NCBI RefSeq assembly: GCF_902497995.1
Contig: NZ_CABVII010000001.1
Coordinates: 62,001-126,000, forward strand
From: Pseudomonas fluorescens
GTDB lineage: Bacteria; Pseudomonadota; Gammaproteobacteria; Pseudomonadales; Pseudomonadaceae
Direction of reading: 5' to 3'
DNA length: 64,000 nt
The notes below the pieces were generated by a model. The model was not told the DNA's origin, did no database searches, and worked only from the letters and a program-made list of their open reading frames with translations. The translations under genes were made by a program, and so were the position numbers. Below are positions 35,098-45,500 of this stretch, one piece after another. Within the stretch, counting starts at the first letter, position 1. Each line of letters begins with the position of its first letter.

Positions 35098-36336
35098 TTA
35101 CAGCGCCAGGGGACGATCGCCATGTTCGTCCTTGATGCGGGTCGGCAGGCCCATCACGTCCAGCGCCTTGAGGAACGGCTCGGCCGGCAGCTCTTCGACG
35201 TTGGCCATGCGCTGCACGTCCCACTCGCCGCGGGCGACCAGCAGGGCTGCTGCCACAGGCGGCACGCCAGCGGTATAGGAAATGCCCTGGCTGTCGGTTT
35301 CCGCGAAGGCGTCTTCATGATCGGCCACGTTGTAGATGAACACCTCGCGCGGCTGGCCATCCTTGATGCCCTTGACCAGATCGCCGATGCAGGTCTTGCC
35401 GGTGTAGCCCGGCGCCAGCGAGCTTGGATCGGGCAGCACGGCCTTGACCACTTTCAGCGGCACCACTTCCAGGCCTTCGGCGGTCTTGACCGGTTGCTCG
35501 GAGAGCAGGCCGAGGTTCCTCAGTACAGTGAACACATTGATGTAGTGCTCGCCGAAACTCATCCAGAACCGCACGTTGGGCACGTCGAGGTTCTTCGACA
35601 GCGAGTGCACCTCATCGTGGCCGGTCAGGTACAGGTTCTGCGACCCTACCACCGGCAGGTCGTCGGTGCGTTTGACTTCGAACATGGTGTTGCTGGTCCA
35701 CTGGCTGTCCTGCCAGCTCCACACCTGTCCGGTGAACTCACGGAAGTTGATTTCCGGATCGAAATTGGTGGCGAAATACTTGCCATGGGAACCGGCATTG
35801 ACGTCGAGAATGTCGATCGAATCAATGCGGTCGAAATACTGTTGTTGCGCCAGCGCCGCATAGGCGTTGACCACACCCGGGTCGAAGCCCACGCCGAGGA
35901 TGGCGGTGATGTTCTTCTCTTTGCACTCGGCGAGGTGGTTCCACTCGTAGTTGCCGTACCAGGGCGGTGTCTCGCAGATTTTGCCCGGTTCTTCGTGAAT
36001 GGCGGTGTCCAGGTAGGCCACGCCGGTATCGATGCAGGCACGCAGCACCGACATGTTGAGGAAACTGGAGCCGACGTTGATTACGATCTGCGAGCCGGTT
36101 TCGCGGATCAGCGCCTTGGTCGCCTCGACATCCATGGCGTTCAGCGCAAAGGCCGTGATTTCAGCGGGCTCTTTGAGGCTGCCCTTGGCCTTGACGCTGT
36201 CGATGATGGCCTGGCATTTGGAGATGTTGCGCGACGCGATAGCAATACGACCGAGTTCATCGTTGTGCTGCGCGCACTTGTGGGCCACCACCTTGGCGAC
36301 ACCTCCTGCACCAATGATAAGTACGTTCTTCTTCAA
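35098..36336 (-). CDS. Carboxynorspermidine synthase (saccharopine-dehydrogenase family)
   Basis: 412 residues. N-terminal NAD(P) fold KKNVLIIGAGGVAKVVAHKC and a LYS9-like body with LGVGFDPGVVNAYAALAQQQ. Bacterial proteins of this length next to nspC are carboxy(nor)spermidine dehydrogenases. They condense aspartate semialdehyde with putrescine or diaminopropane, using NADPH. Its stop is 53 bp past the REPIN side; the next gene nspC begins upstream in the same direction with a 26-bp gap, forming a two-gene unit for spermidine synthesis independent of S-adenosylmethionine decarboxylase. Confidence 0.85.
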   Translation of the reverse strand: MKKNVLIIGAGGVAKVVAHKCAQHNDELGRIAIASRNISKCQAIIDSVKAKGSLKEPAEITAFALNAMDVEATKALIRETGSQIVINVGSSFLNMSVLRACIDTGVAYLDTAIHEEPGKICETPPWYGNYEWNHLAECKEKNITAILGVGFDPGVVNAYAALAQQQYFDRIDSIDILDVNAGSHGKYFATNFDPEINFREFTGQVWSWQDSQWTSNTMFEVKRTDDLPVVGSQNLYLTGHDEVHSLSKNLDVPNVRFWMSFGEHYINVFTVLRNLGLLSEQPVKTAEGLEVVPLKVVKAVLPDPSSLAPGYTGKTCIGDLVKGIKDGQPREVFIYNVADHEDAFAETDSQGISYTAGVPPVAAALLVARGEWDVQRMANVEELPAEPFLKALDVMGLPTRIKDEHGDRPLAL

Positions 36337-36362
36337 TTTATCTAACTCTCCTCTGCGCCAGC

Positions 36363-37460
36363 TTACGAAAGGCTGGACATGTAGTCGTTGTAACCAAATT
36401 CGCGAACCACCTCGATACTACCGTCGAGTTGTTTCACTACGATGGACGGCATTTTCAAGCCATTGAACCAGTTCTTCTTGACCATGGTGTAGCCCGCTGC
36501 ATCAACGAACGACAGCCGATCGCCGATGGCCAGCGGCCGAGCAAATTGATACTCGCCGAAAATGTCCCCGGCCAGGCAGGATTTGCCGCACACCATGTAG
36601 GTGTGCTCACCCTCGCTGGGTGCCAGCTTGGCGTTCAGGCGGTAGATCAGCAGGTCGAGCATGTGCGCTTCGATGGAACTGTCCACGACCGCCAGGTGCT
36701 TGCCGTTGTAGAGGGTGTCGAGCACGGTGACTTCCAGCGACGCGCTCTGGGTGATGGCGGCTTCGCCCGGCTCCAGGTAGACCTGTACGCCGTATTTCTG
36801 CGAGAAGGCCTTGAGGCGCGCGCAGAACTGGTCCAGCGCATAGCCTTCACCGGTGAAGTGAATGCCGCCACCGAGGCTGACCCACTCGACCTTGTGCAGC
36901 AGATGCCCGAATCGCTCTTCGATGGTGCACAGCATCTGGTCGAACAGGCCGAAGTCGCCGTTCTCGCAGTTGTTGTGGAACATGAAGCCGGAGATCTGCC
37001 CGATGACCTGTTCGATCTTCACCGGGTCCCATTCGCCCAGGCGGCTGAACGGGCGCGCCGGGTCGGCCAGCAGGTAATCCGAGCTGCTCACCTGCGGATT
37101 GACCCGCAGGCCGCGGACCTTGCCCGCCGACGCTTCGGTGTAGCGCTGCAGCTGACCGATGGAGTTGAAGATGATCTTGTCGCAGTTCTCGAGCATCTCC
37201 TCGATCTCGTCGTCGGCCCAGGCCACGCTGTAGGCGTGGGTCTCGCCGGCGAACTTCTGTCGACCGAGCTTGAGTTCGTAAAGCGACGACGACGTGGTGC
37301 CGTCCATGTACTGCTGCATCAGGTCGAACACCGACCAGGTGGCGAAGCACTTGAGCGCCAGCAGGGCCTTGGCCCCGGACTGTTCGCGCACATAGGCGAT
37401 CTTCTGCATGTTCGCCAGCAGCTTTTGTTTATCGATGAGGTAATACGGCGTTTTGATCAT
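36363..37460 (-). CDS. nspC: Carboxynorspermidine decarboxylase NspC
   Basis: 365 residues from the ATG at 37460, which has GGAGGCG upstream; codons back to 37514 are rejected. It belongs to the alanine-racemase-fold PLP decarboxylases: TPYYLIDKQKLLANMQKI, then GAKALLALKCFATWSVF with the PLP Lys in ALK, VEWVSLGGGIHFTGEGY as the phosphate-binding Gly loop, and MVCGKSCLAGDIFGEY with the Cys-Asp active-site motif. It decarboxylates carboxy(nor)spermidine to (nor)spermidine. The first gene of the pair with carboxynorspermidine synthase. Confidence 0.92.
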   Translation of the reverse strand: MIKTPYYLIDKQKLLANMQKIAYVREQSGAKALLALKCFATWSVFDLMQQYMDGTTSSSLYELKLGRQKFAGETHAYSVAWADDEIEEMLENCDKIIFNSIGQLQRYTEASAGKVRGLRVNPQVSSSDYLLADPARPFSRLGEWDPVKIEQVIGQISGFMFHNNCENGDFGLFDQMLCTIEERFGHLLHKVEWVSLGGGIHFTGEGYALDQFCARLKAFSQKYGVQVYLEPGEAAITQSASLEVTVLDTLYNGKHLAVVDSSIEAHMLDLLIYRLNAKLAPSEGEHTYMVCGKSCLAGDIFGEYQFARPLAIGDRLSFVDAAGYTMVKKNWFNGLKMPSIVVKQLDGSIEVVREFGYNDYMSSLS

Positions 37461-37903
37461 TTCGAGGCGCCTCCGGCAAGGCCAGCCAAAAAAGGATGCG
37501 CATTGTGCCTTCACTTATTGCATATCGAAAGAGCAGAATGCGCAGTTTGCCGATTGTTGGGTGGCGGCTACCCGGTCGATAGAATCGAAAATGCAGCGCT
37601 TGGTGCCCTTCGGGCTGACGAATGCCAGCTGTCGAACGAAGCGAGGCTGCGATCTTGCCATTGTTTGTGCCGTGCCAAGACTCGGGAGTGAACATCCTAC
37701 GCACAAAATACCTTTTAAGTATCAAGCAATACTTGCTCGATATTAGACGACCTAAAACACACCGAGGAAACTGGCATCAATCACAATTATACCTGACGCG
37801 CATAGTCATGACCCCAGCCTGCATAACCGTCCCCCAGTATCCCCATCTACCTTCAGAGCACCTCTCCTCCCGAGCAACCATCAAGCCTCAGCGGAAACTC
37901 ATC
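37461..37903. other. Divergent intergenic region
   Basis: About 440 bp between nspC (minus) and the amidohydrolase gene (plus), so it holds both promoters. It is AT-rich around 37690-37800. In-frame codons upstream of the amidohydrolase ATG do not look like protein. No RNA gene or repeat recognised. Confidence 0.4.
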
Positions 37904-39235
37904 ATGCGTATATCCCCACGACCTTTCGGCATTGCTCTCTTAAGCACCTTTTCGGCAGCCCTCTGCCAAGCCTCCGATTTCAGTTGGGTCGACCCGGCCG
38001 TCGCCTCCGTCAATCAGGAAGTCATCGAGCTGCGCCACACTATTCACCAGAACCCCGAGCTGGGAAATATGGAGGTGAAAACCTCAGGACTGGTGGCACA
38101 GCAGCTCAAGGCACTGGGGCTGGAGGTGCGCACCCACATCGGCAAGACTGGCGTGGTCGGCGTGCTCAAGGGTGGTAAACCCGGCCCGGTGGTGGCCTTG
38201 CGCGCGGACATGGATGCCCTCCCCGTCAAGGAAATGACCGACTTGCCGTTCGCCAGCACGGCAACCGGCCTGCGCCGGGGGGAAACGGTGCCGGTCATGC
38301 ATGCCTGTGGGCATGACACGCACACGGCGATGCTCCTGGGCGCGGCCAAGGTACTTGCGCAGCATCGCGACGAGGTCGCCGGAACCGTGGTTTTTCTGTT
38401 CCAGCCGGCCGAAGAAGGCGCCGCCGACGTGGATGAGTTCCAGGCCGATGCGGTGATCGGCGCGCAGGCAATGATCCGCGATGGGGCACTGGACTCGCCG
38501 AAGGTCGAGGCCATATTTGGGGTGCATGTCATGGCCGGTTACCCGACCGGCCACCTGTATTACAAATCCGGGACTGTGCTCAACAGCAACGATGCCTTTC
38601 GCATCACTATCAAAGGCCAGCAGACCCACGGCTCGGCGCCGTGGAGCGGCGTGGACCCGATCATCGCCAGCGAGAACATCATCGGCGGCCTGCAGACCCT
38701 CGTCAGTCGGCGGATCGACATGACCAAGGGCATGGGCGTCATCAGTGTCGGCACGATCAATGCCGGCTCGGCGAGCAATATCATTCCCGAGACGGTGGAA
38801 CTCACTGGCACCATTCGCACCAATAACGCCTCGATACGCGACACCATGCTGCAGAAGATGCCGCCGCTGGTGAACGGCATCGCCAGCGCCTATGAGACCC
38901 AGGCCAACCTGTTACTGGTGAACATTGCCCCGGTGACCACCAACAACCCTGCGCTGACCGAAGCCATGGTGCCCGCACTGGAGCTGGCTGCGCCGGGCAA
39001 GGTCGAGCGGCTGGAATCCTCGCTCTCACCGAGTGAGGACTTTGCCTTCTACGCAGAGAAGGTGCCGGGGCTGTTCGTGTTCCTTGGGGCAACGCCTGCA
39101 AACCAGGACATGCAGAAGGCCCCGAATAATCACAGCCCCTACTTCACCGCGGACGATGCGACCCTGGCCACAGGGGTGAAGGCGCATGTCCAGTTTGTGC
39201 TGAACTATCCAGGGCGGGTGGCCGGACGATCTTGA
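37904..39235 (+). CDS. Exported M20D-family amidohydrolase (HipO-like)
   Basis: 443 residues. The start at 37904 gives a signal peptide (MRISPRPFGIALLSTFSAAL, CQAS). Metal-binding motifs: VALRADMDALP, MHACGHDTHTAMLLGAAK, FLFQPAEEGAAD and the final LSPSEDFAFYAEKVPG. Members hydrolyse N-acyl amino acids or related amides such as hippurate or indole-acetyl-amino acids; with the signal it works in the periplasm. Substrate unknown. Downstream ends in a short space before a lipoprotein gene. Confidence 0.9.
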   Translation: MRISPRPFGIALLSTFSAALCQASDFSWVDPAVASVNQEVIELRHTIHQNPELGNMEVKTSGLVAQQLKALGLEVRTHIGKTGVVGVLKGGKPGPVVALRADMDALPVKEMTDLPFASTATGLRRGETVPVMHACGHDTHTAMLLGAAKVLAQHRDEVAGTVVFLFQPAEEGAADVDEFQADAVIGAQAMIRDGALDSPKVEAIFGVHVMAGYPTGHLYYKSGTVLNSNDAFRITIKGQQTHGSAPWSGVDPIIASENIIGGLQTLVSRRIDMTKGMGVISVGTINAGSASNIIPETVELTGTIRTNNASIRDTMLQKMPPLVNGIASAYETQANLLLVNIAPVTTNNPALTEAMVPALELAAPGKVERLESSLSPSEDFAFYAEKVPGLFVFLGATPANQDMQKAPNNHSPYFTADDATLATGVKAHVQFVLNYPGRVAGRS

Positions 39236-39355
39236 AGGCTGAATTATCCAGAGGCTTGGGCGTGACCACCCATCAGCTAGATCCCGCATCCGCAGCAGGC
39301 CACTAGACTTCACAAGGGGGATGAAATCAACGCACCTCAAATCAGGAGATCTGTG

Positions 39356-39799
39356 ATGAACAGAACATCTTGGCTGGCGTTGGTGGTGGCGGTAGGGGCG
39401 ATTTCGGGTTGCGCGAGCAGAACCGAGATCGTCGATGTCCCCCTCGATGCCACCCCGCAAAACGCAGAGCATATCGCTCGAGCCACCCTCAGCCCGGTGG
39501 GCAACCAAACCAGCATCTGGCTCACCGTCGGTGGTGTCCCCCACGACATGGCCGTATCCAGCCGCCTCGACACCGCTATCTACGCTGGCTCTTGCCAGCA
39601 GCTGGGCGCACAACCGGCGTACAAGACCCGGCAGGCCAACAGCGTCGACTATCCATCGCTGGCCCCGCGCACCCAACATTGGGCCCAGGCACCGGTGGCG
39701 CTGAGCGAACTGGCCAAAGGTGATTATGCCTTGCTCGTTCGCACCAGTCCGGCAGACGGCAGCCGTCCTCTTTTCTGCGGCAACATCAGCGCTGGCTAG
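39356..39799 (+). CDS. Putative lipoprotein, hypothetical
   Basis: 147 residues from the ATG at 39356 with AGGAG 7 nt upstream. The N terminus MNRTSWLALVVAVGAISGCA ends in a lipobox (ISGC). After the Cys the protein is soluble with a LTVGGVPHDMAVSSRLDT stretch and two Cys (SCQQLG, LFCGN) that could form a disulfide. No family recognised; similar short lipoproteins occur in Pseudomonas. Confidence 0.7.
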   Translation: MNRTSWLALVVAVGAISGCASRTEIVDVPLDATPQNAEHIARATLSPVGNQTSIWLTVGGVPHDMAVSSRLDTAIYAGSCQQLGAQPAYKTRQANSVDYPSLAPRTQHWAQAPVALSELAKGDYALLVRTSPADGSRPLFCGNISAG

Positions 39800-40336
39800 G
39801 GGCGCATCAAGCCAGCCGTTCGGTACCGCGGCCTGCGCAACTTGCGCCAGGCCACGGCGACGCCTCCACCAGCAGCCCTGTTTCCAGATTCCATCAGCCT
39901 GATCGCTCGCGATGGCTTTCGAATTTCCGTCGTGCGCTACAAGGCTTCGAGAGTCATCAATGGCAACCTGATCATGGCCGGCGCGACGGGCAGGGGAAAT
40001 CCGTCATAGAAAGCCTGAACCCTGAACCTGATTTTGGTTAGCGCCCCCCGCAGAGGAAATTTTCGATTTCGGTTTCAAATTAAAAACCACTTTCTAATTT
40101 CTTCATAATCTGATCCCTGCTGCGGCAGAAACTATCGTTGATAGGTTCAGGAGGGATGGTAAATACAATCGCATATACGAGCTGTATTGCGTGTCATTCC
40201 AACGATTGTGCTGCCAATACCCGCCACAGTGACCCAAGTTGCTTATCTACGTTTTGCGCCAGGCACAGCAATAAAGCCTTGCTGGTAAGCTTTGAAGCTG
40301 GGTCTTCAAGCACATGCGCTGAATGGAGGCAACTGA
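39800..40336. other. Gap with a possible gene fragment
   Basis: No intact gene in 537 bp. Around 39890-40009 one frame reads DSISLIARDGFRISVVRYKA ending in a stop, which may be the tail of a decayed gene. The stretch 40060-40130 is AT-rich. A promoter for the metalloprotease gene should lie just upstream of 40325. Confidence 0.35.
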
Positions 40337-42340
40337 ATGAAGCTTGCAGTTCTGCTCCTGTCCTGTACTGGCTCAGCTCGGGTAACCGATTTCAGTCGAG
40401 AGCGGGTCCACTCTATCGTCGGTAACGTAGCTGGCTATTTTCTCGATCAGTCCGGTGGTCGCGTCAGCATGGAGTTTCGCGTTTTCGACTGGTTCCAGCT
40501 GCCTCACACCAGCCAGCAGTGGAACGACTTGGGATTCGGCGCGGGTCCAGCTGTCAGCCCGCTTGTCGCGCAGGGGCTCAATGTCGATCTCGCGCCCTAC
40601 GACCATTTCGCCTTGGTGATCGACAAGTTCGACGCTTCGAGCGCAGCGGTTTCACCGCAATATCCCAACTATGTCCATGTCGGTGCGCAAAGCCTCGATC
40701 CTGCCCTTCTCGAACACGAGCTCGGGCATTTTTTTGGTGCGGGCCATGCGAATCTCGACTCACCCGCAGGACCCATCGAGTATGGCGACCGGTTCTGCAT
40801 CATGGGGCGCGAGGGTGCCAAGTACAGTTTCGTCCACACTCCGCTGAACCGCCTGCGGCCTGACGGTAGAATCGACACGACTCAGTCCGATACCGGGCCC
40901 GGCATGGCCGCGCCGTCTCTCATCGCTTGCGGCTGGCTGGATCTGGCAGTGCACGCTGTCGACATTAGCGCACCTCTGAACGCTGGCGTTCGCCGCGCGC
41001 AAGTCAAACTTGCCGCGTTGCCCGTCACGGCGGGAAATCGCCTCTGCGCGTTTGCCGACGGTATCGTAGCTGGCCAGCGACTTCTCCTCGAATACCGTAG
41101 TTGCACCGGGTGGGATCGGGGCCTGCCGCATCAAGGCCCCGGATGGGTCATCGCACACCTGACCGGTCTGGAAAATCGCTCGGGGATGTCCCTGCAGATT
41201 GGCGCGCTCGCGGCGTCCCCCGGAGCTTCGATGGTATCCAGCAAGGGGGCCGTTCAGCTCACTATCGATACCGCGACGGCTTCAGAAGTCACCCTGACAG
41301 CCGAGGTCATGGCACCTGTGGCGATCGACCGCGCCGCGCCGGCTGTCGCCAGTTGGGGCACGGACCGCATGGATATCTTTGGCCGCGGTCTCGACAAGGC
41401 AGCCTTCCACAAAGCCTGGGCACAAGCGTGGTATCCATCCCAGGCGGCCTGGGAAGATCTCGGAGGAGGCTTCACCGGCCCTCTGGCTGTCGCGTCCTGG
41501 GGGACAGACCGTCTGGATATCTTCGGAGTCGGCCTCGACAAGGCGATGTGGCATAAAGCCTGGGCGCAACGCTGGCATCCCTCGCAAGCCGGATGGGAGT
41601 CGATCGGTGGGGGCTTCATCAGCCCGCCAACCGTCGCATCCTGGGGGGCTGACCGTCTGGACATTTTCGCTCTTGGCCTCGACCAAGCCGTATGGCACAA
41701 AGCCTGGGCGCAGCGCTGGCATCCTTCGCAATCCGACTGGGAGCCTCTTGGAGGCAAGTTCATCAGTCAGCCATCGGTCGCGTCCTGGGGGCCGGAACGA
41801 CTGGACATCTTCGGCGTCGGCCTTGACAAGGCCATGTACCACAAGGCCTGGGCCAATGGCTGGCACCCATCACCTGGCTGGGAGTTCCTCGGCGGAGGCT
41901 TTACCAGCCCTCCGGCAGTCTGCTCCTGGGGCCCCGATCGACTTGATATTTTCGCGCTCGGGCTCGACGGTAGCATGTGGCACAAGGCTTGGGCGCAGCG
42001 CTGGTTCCCATCGCAAGAAGGCTGGGAGCCGCTCGGAGGCAAGTTCCTGAGTCCACCCGCTGTGGTTGCGTGGGGCCCGGGTCGAATCGATATCTTTGCA
42101 GTGGGTCTCGATGGTGCCATGTACCACAAAGCGTGGAGCGACGGCTGGTATCCGTCGCCTTCCGGATGGGAAAACCTTGGCGGCATCTTCGCAAGCGCTC
42201 CAACCGTCGTTTCTTGGGAATCAGATCGACTGGACATCTTCGGTGTGGGTAAAGATTTCGCGATATGGCACAAAGCATGGGCAAACGCCTGGCATCCATC
42301 AGCCACCGGTTGGGAACCCCTTGGTGGGGGGTTTCTATAA
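40337..42340 (+). CDS. Metzincin-type metalloprotease fused to a seven-repeat PLL-like propeller lectin
   Basis: 667 residues. The N-terminal 330 residues hold LLEHELGHFFGAGHANL, i.e. His127-Glu-x2-His131-x5-His137, the zinc site of metzincins, and a Met-turn-like FCIMGRE near 155. From residue 335 seven repeats of about 47 residues follow, each like VASWGTDRLDIFGVGLD then WHKAW and GWE.LGGGF, the pattern of Photorhabdus PLL-type seven-bladed fucose-binding lectins. A GGAGG site precedes the ATG. There is no obvious signal peptide, so a secretion system or cell lysis would be needed for export. It sits next to T6SS genes. Confidence 0.8.
   Translation: MKLAVLLLSCTGSARVTDFSRERVHSIVGNVAGYFLDQSGGRVSMEFRVFDWFQLPHTSQQWNDLGFGAGPAVSPLVAQGLNVDLAPYDHFALVIDKFDASSAAVSPQYPNYVHVGAQSLDPALLEHELGHFFGAGHANLDSPAGPIEYGDRFCIMGREGAKYSFVHTPLNRLRPDGRIDTTQSDTGPGMAAPSLIACGWLDLAVHAVDISAPLNAGVRRAQVKLAALPVTAGNRLCAFADGIVAGQRLLLEYRSCTGWDRGLPHQGPGWVIAHLTGLENRSGMSLQIGALAASPGASMVSSKGAVQLTIDTATASEVTLTAEVMAPVAIDRAAPAVASWGTDRMDIFGRGLDKAAFHKAWAQAWYPSQAAWEDLGGGFTGPLAVASWGTDRLDIFGVGLDKAMWHKAWAQRWHPSQAGWESIGGGFISPPTVASWGADRLDIFALGLDQAVWHKAWAQRWHPSQSDWEPLGGKFISQPSVASWGPERLDIFGVGLDKAMYHKAWANGWHPSPGWEFLGGGFTSPPAVCSWGPDRLDIFALGLDGSMWHKAWAQRWFPSQEGWEPLGGKFLSPPAVVAWGPGRIDIFAVGLDGAMYHKAWSDGWYPSPSGWENLGGIFASAPTVVSWESDRLDIFGVGKDFAIWHKAWANAWHPSATGWEPLGGGFL
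41341..42337 (+). repeat. Seven tandem approximately 140-bp repeats encoding propeller blades
   Basis: Seven imperfect copies, beginning at about 41341 and each starting with a GTCGC(A)TCCTGGGG-like core and including CTGGACATCTTC and CACAAAGCCTGGGC. At the protein level each is a SWG..RLDIF..GLD....HKAW blade. The repeats are similar enough to recombine. Confidence 0.85.
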
Positions 42341-42417
42341 GGTTGATTGCACAATAGGTGTTTATACCGAGACGACCCTCGCAGGCTGTTTGAAAACGCA
42401 CTGAAGGCCGGCCCAAC

Positions 42418-42450
42418 AAACGCCCCGACTTGTTCGGGGCGTTTGTTTTT
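42418..42450 (+). terminator. Terminator between the lectin-protease gene and tssM
   Basis: AAACGCCCCGA and TCGGGGCGTTT (11-bp perfect stem, loop CTTGT) followed by GTTTTT. It lies between the converging genes and may serve both directions. Confidence 0.85.
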
Positions 42451-42505
42451 GTGCGAGTGACAGACAAAAAAGGCTTTCAGCCCATTAACGCCATCGCACT
42501 CAGCA

Positions 42506-45500
42506 TCATTTGATCCTCCTCTTCCGCGCACCAGGCACCGACCCATCGCTTTCACTCAAAAAAATCTGCCTGGGCAAGGTGAACCCCCGCAACTTGAGCA
42601 GCGCCAGCGGCCCCGTGCCCAGTTCGGTGCGCAGGTTCCAGGTCAGGTCCAGGCCGTCCGGAGCCCTGACCTGCAGGCGGTGCAGGCTGTCGCTGTCGTT
42701 CAGCGGGGTGACCCGGGCTTTTTCCAGCAGGCGGATCAAACCCCAGGTGCCTTCGTAGTCACCGAACAGCCGTTCGTTGGCCTGCACGCTGATCCAGGTC
42801 AGGCGGGTGCCCGGGTGGCTGCTGAAGCCGGGCCAGCTGAAGCGCTGCCAGCTTTCCTTCTGGTTGAAGTATTCATGGGTCTCGCCATTGAGCACGAAGG
42901 TGGTTTGCACCACGTCGCGCACCGGCTTGCCGCGCAGTTCGAAACTCAGGCCCATGCCGCCGTCGGTGTAGAGCACGTCGGCCAGGTGGCTGAGCTGGTT
43001 GATCGCGCTGAGGAATTGCGGGTTGAAACGCAGGCCCTGGCTGTGCCGCGGATCGGCCACCCAGCGGCTGCCTTCCCGGCGCAGCACGCCGCCCAGTTGT
43101 TGCTGCAGGAATTGGTCGATGCGCCCGGAGTCGGCGCGGATCATCTGCCCCAGCATCGGCAAGGAGGCGTCGCTGGCGGTGGCGGCGAAGGGGAAACGGC
43201 CGGCGAAGGCGCTGTGCCAGTCGCTGACGATTGCGCGCTGCCACTGGCGGTTGAGGCCCGCCGCCGACGGTTGCAGCACCCGTTGCCAGGCCTGGTCCAG
43301 CGGCTGCACGAACAGGGTTTCACCGACCTGGCCCCACTCGGTGCCGAGGCTGGCCGCGAGCAGGCTGCCGTAGGCCTGGGTGTCGGTGAGGTCGACATTC
43401 TTGCCCTGGAACACGCTCTGCGCCAGGGCCTGGGTCATGGCCTGCGGGTCGGTCGCGTTGTCCACTTGCTGCAGTTTCAAACGCACCCGGGTGACGCGGG
43501 TGAGGAAGGCTTGCAGGCTCAATCGGTCGCTGTCGCTGCGGCCTTCAGCGTCTGTGCCGAGCACGGCCAGCAACGGGCCGAAGGTGGCGTCCAGCGGCCC
43601 CCGCGGTCCCTGTAGCTGCTGGTCGATCACCGGCACCGGGGCCTGGCCGACCAGCTTCTGCGCCGATTTCACCAGCGACTCGGCCAACGCCGGGCCGCGC
43701 ACGCCGGCCTGGCCCTGGTAGGCCAGGGTGTTCATCAGCGCGATCAGCGGCGACTGGCGCACATCGCTCATCAGCGTCAACTGATCGATCACCTCGCCCA
43801 GGCTAGCGGCCGGCTGCCAGCGCAGGCGGTTGAGAAAATCCAGCCAGGCGCTGGCGTAGTCCTTGAAGTAGCGCTCAGTCAGGCGCGCCTTGAGCACGTC
43901 CGGGGTCAGGTCGGCGGCAAGGTCGGTGGGGTTGTCGCTGAGCACCCAATCGATCTCCTCGCGCCGCGCCTCGGCGATGGCCTCGATGGCCTGGCGCACC
44001 TGACCGTCCCAGGCCTGGCGGGTGAACACCCCCGGCACGCTGGCCCGGCTGGTGAACAGCGCGCCGGCCTCGGTGTCGCCGACCATCTGCGCCAGGCTCA
44101 AGGCCGGGGCGTGATTGGCCGCCGCGTCGAGCACTTGTTGGTACAGGCTGGTTTCGGCATTGCGCTGGCCCAGCTGGCCGAGCAGCACCTGCCGTGCCTG
44201 GGCGACCAGTTTCGGGTCGGCCTCGATGCGCCACTCGGGGTGCGCCGCCAGGTGCTCGGCGTAGAACTGCCACAGGCTTGGCGCCAGGCCTTGCCAGAGT
44301 CCCGGCGACAGGCCGGCGCGGGTTGGCTCGGCCGCCTGCAGGATGTTGGCCAGGAACGCCGCGTCGGTTCTTTCCGGACGCGCCAGCATCAGGTAGGCCT
44401 TGAGCTGGTCGTAGGCCTCCCGGGCCCGTTGGCCGCGTTCGGCGCTGCCCGGGGGTAGCTTGATCAGGGCGGTGAGTTTCGCCTGCAGATTGGCGGCGGC
44501 CGGGTCGCGCAGCAGGCGCTGGTTGGCTTCGACATAGATGGGCTGTACCACCTGCAGCAGGTTCTGGTTCTGGTTCAGGCCGAAGCGCTGGTACCAGGGC
44601 GCGCCGTGTTCGGCGCGGTAATCCAGGCGCGCCAGTTCGCGCATCAGGTCGTTCAGGGCCAGCAGTTGGGCGTCGCCCTGGCCGGCTTGTTCGAGGGATG
44701 CCAGCGAGCTTTGCACTTGGGCGATGTGCACGCGGTTAGTGGCGAAGGACAGCAGCAGGCCGGCGCCCCACACCAGCGCCAGGCCCATCACCAACGCCGA
44801 ACCGATGCGCACGGGGTGCGAACCCAAACGGCGACTGTGCACGGTCTTGTCATCGAGCACGCCCTGCCAGGCCGGATCGATGGGCCAATGGTGCGCCGCG
44901 TGCCCCTGGTGCTCGGGCAACGGCAGGCTGAACCACAGCCCGCGCAACGGCAGACCGCGGGCGAATTCGCCAAACAGCGGCGCGAGCGCCTGGCGCCAGC
45001 GGGGAATGCCCTCGGCCTGCAGATCGCGCGACAGGCGCAGCAGGAAGTCATGCTTCATGTCGCCGAATATTTGCGCCCAGCCGGATTGGCGCAAGGGCAG
45101 GATCAGCTTGTCCAGGCCGGTTTCCAGGTCCACGGCGGTGGCGCGGGCGGGCAGCAGGCAACCCACCGGTTGGGTCGTGCGCTTGGGCTGCGGCCACTCG
45201 CTGTAGCAAACCTGCCACAGGTACAGCGGCAACTGCCAGTGCAGCTGGCGGGCCAGGGCTTGCAGGTAGCGCACGCCAGCGCCCATCGCGGCGGCGTCGC
45301 TGCTCTGTTCCTTGTTCAGGGCCCAGATCACGCCGTCGAGCGCGCGCCAGCGGTTCAGGCGGCGGTACTGGGCAAAGGGCGCATCCTCCACGTTGCCTTG
45401 CACGCTGCCGCCCCAGATCAGGACGGTGTCCTGGCCTTCCAGCCAGTTTTTTTGGGTGAGGCCCGGGGCGATGGCGTGGATTTGTTCGGGTTCGCCGACG

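Noticed and set aside
35080..36345. A 421-codon frame opposite the carboxynorspermidine synthase gene
   Set aside because: Shadow of a well-conserved enzyme gene; no ribosome site and no protein motif.
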